Positions 62,854 to 64,000 of a DNA stretch of 64,000 bases are shown here, piece by piece. Position numbers and translations under genes: made by a program. Each line of letters begins with the position of its first letter. The stretch's first letter is position 1. The notes under the pieces were generated by a model that was not told the origin of the DNA, did not search any database, and was given only the letters and a program-made list of their open reading frames with translations. The DNA is from Dehalococcoidia bacterium (lineage in GTDB: Bacteria > Chloroflexota > Dehalococcoidia > Bin125): NCBI GenBank assembly GCA_022825855.1, contig JAJDWB010000002.1, positions 62,001-126,000 of the forward strand. The letters are read 5' to 3'.

Positions 62854-63654
62854 CTAGATCTTGGCCGCGACGCCGCCGTCGATGTTGATGATCTCGCCGG
62901 TGATGAAACGCGAGTCGTCGCAGGACAGGAAGAGGACCAGGTTGGCGACGTCGATCGAGTAGCCGGGACCTTGCACGATCTGGGCGAAGTCGAACATCTT
63001 CTCGAAGACGTGGTGACCGCCGTCGGGGTCGTTGTAGGTGCCTCGAGTGGCGCCAGGAGTGATGATCTGGCCGGGGCGGACGCAGTTGACGCGGATGTTG
63101 TCGCGGCCTCCAGCGCCGGCCATATAGCGGGTCAGCGCGTCGACGCCGGCCTTGGCCGCGTAGTAGGAGGCGGAGGCAGTGCCGAACTCGTCCTGCATGC
63201 GCGAGGAGAAACCGCGCTGCGCGGCGAGTGAGGACATGTTCACGATGGCCCCGCCGCCCTGCGCCTTGATGTGCGGCCAGACCGCCTGGCTGACGTAGAA
63301 CGTGCCGGTGAGGTTGACGTTGACGACTCTGAGCCAGTCCTCGTTGGGCTCGTTTGGGAACGTGCCGGGCGCTCCACCTCCGGCGTTGTTGAAGAGCAGG
63401 TCGATCTGGCCGTAGGCATCGGCCGCCTGCTTGACGGCGGCGACAACGGAGTCGTTGTCGCCCACGTCGCATGCGATGAAGGTCGCTTCCCCGCCGGAGT
63501 CGTTGATCTCGGCGACGATCGCCTCGCCCTCCGGGACGCGACGGGCCATGAGGATGACCTTCGCGCCCTCGGACGCGAAGAGCCGGCCGGTTTCGGCCCC
63601 GATTCCGCTGTTACCCCCGGTGATGACTGCGACCTTGCCGTCCAGCTTGCCCAC
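62854..63654 (-). CDS. Short-chain dehydrogenase/reductase
   Basis: 266 residues from the GTG that follows GGAGGATCGC; a TTG four codons earlier uses the ribosome site as coding sequence and is less likely. Classical SDR: TGGNSGIGAETG (cofactor), NNAGGGAPG, catalytic Ser in NMSSLAAQRG, YYAAKAG (Tyr and Lys) and the C-terminal FITGEIINIDGGVAAKI. The loop MARRVPEGEA after the second strand favours NADP. Substrate unknown; probable alcohol or keto-acyl oxidoreductase in the catabolic set. Confidence 0.92.
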   Translation of the reverse strand: MGKLDGKVAVITGGNSGIGAETGRLFASEGAKVILMARRVPEGEAIVAEINDSGGEATFIACDVGDNDSVVAAVKQAADAYGQIDLLFNNAGGGAPGTFPNEPNEDWLRVVNVNLTGTFYVSQAVWPHIKAQGGGAIVNMSSLAAQRGFSSRMQDEFGTASASYYAAKAGVDALTRYMAGAGGRDNIRVNCVRPGQIITPGATRGTYNDPDGGHHVFEKMFDFAQIVQGPGYSIDVANLVLFLSCDDSRFITGEIINIDGGVAAKI

Positions 63655-63729
63655 GCGATCCTCCAACTGCTCGACGCGCCCGACGCTGCGGATGTCGGGG
63701 CGTTGAGACGATCCTAACGACGACCCGCT

Positions 63730-64000
63730 TCAGTCATCCTGTGGGGGTTGCCAAAGAATCTGCCAGGCGATGCCGAAGCGGTCGGTGCAGGAGCCGAAGT
63801 AGTCGCCCCAGAACATGTCGGCCATGGGCATGTCGACCTGGCCGCCCGCTGCGAGTCCGGCGAACTTCTCGTCGGCGTCGGCCCGGCTGGCGGCGCTGAA
63901 GCTGATGGAGAAGTTGGTGCCGACGATCGGACCCGACCCGGCGGGATTGGCATCGCTGCCCATGAGCACGCTCTCGCCGATGGGCAGGGAGACGTGCATG
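63730..64000 (-). CDS. PhnB-like VOC protein (5' end outside window)
   Basis: The visible part covers 89 residues starting MHVSLPIGESVLMGSDANPA and ending WQILWQPPQDD. The pattern (small polar strand, SRADADEKFAGLAAGGQVDM, MFWGDYFGSCTDRFGIAW) is that of the PhnB / 3-demethylubiquinone methyltransferase-like VOC family, whose members are about 140-150 residues. The first ~50 residues are therefore missing beyond the window edge, and the Met shown is internal. Function in this family is mostly unknown. Confidence 0.82.
   Translation of the reverse strand, partial: MHVSLPIGESVLMGSDANPAGSGPIVGTNFSISFSAASRADADEKFAGLAAGGQVDMPMADMFWGDYFGSCTDRFGIAWQILWQPPQDD

Overview
The window is a high-GC bacterial chromosome segment with ordinary housekeeping genes mixed into a large accessory and catabolic complement. 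The gene content (MurT/GatD pair, gap and ffh beside rpsP-khpA-rimM, many CaiB/BaiF CoA-transferases, Rieske oxygenases, enoyl-CoA hydratases, class III phospho-lyase, a giant FN3/cadherin/Calx-beta surface protein, UGA-containing AhpD-like genes) suggests an uncultured, possibly host-associated or marine bacterium. I lean to Chloroflexota (SAR202/Dehalococcoidia-like), but that is an inference from gene content; a high-GC actinobacterium is not excluded.

Layout. 0-3 kb: end of murT, gatD (peptidoglycan amidation), a metal-binding HMA protein and an M23 endopeptidase. 3-4.7 kb: a polytopic membrane protein and two very small genes. 4.7-19.3 kb: one 14.6-kb gene on the minus strand for a secreted protein of about 4,860 residues, preceded by a 14-base homopolymer next to its start codon. 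19.3-20 kb: repeat-rich spacer. 20-23.8 kb: gap, ffh, rpsP, khpA, rimM and tRNA-Ala, all minus. 23.9-25.5 kb: Rieske oxygenase and a small gene carrying a REP-like palindrome. 26-29.3 kb: a lower-GC two-gene locus with an Eco57I-class adenine methyltransferase (probable recent acquisition). 29.6-31.5 kb: a decayed tRNA-Lys, three tandem PaREP1/HEPN-like genes and an intact tRNA-Lys. 31.5-35.4 kb: DHFR-like reductase, double-domain CaiB/BaiF transferase, class II aldolase. 35.5-41.8 kb: ECF sigma factor, anti-sigma factor and the riboflavin genes ribD-ribE-ribBA-ribH in one direction.

41.8-44.0 kb holds the most notable content. Two adjacent genes each contain one in-frame UGA exactly where the second cysteine of the AhpD catalytic motif is expected. 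Each UGA is followed, at the same 24-nt spacing, by a small hairpin like a bacterial SECIS element. I interpret them as tandem selenoproteins; conventional gene calling would split them into four pieces.

44.5-64 kb is catabolic: enoyl-CoA hydratases, a second double-domain CaiB/BaiF protein, a kinase/phospho-lyase pair that may use hydroxylysine or ethanolamine, an amidase, a VapC/AbrB toxin-antitoxin pair, a CinA-domain protein, a ring-hydroxylating Rieske oxygenase with an overlapping membrane protein, an SMP-30 lactonase, a CapA-like protein, an animal-type haem peroxidase with a Calx-beta tail, an acyl-CoA-dehydrogenase-like flavoprotein, VOC proteins and an SDR.
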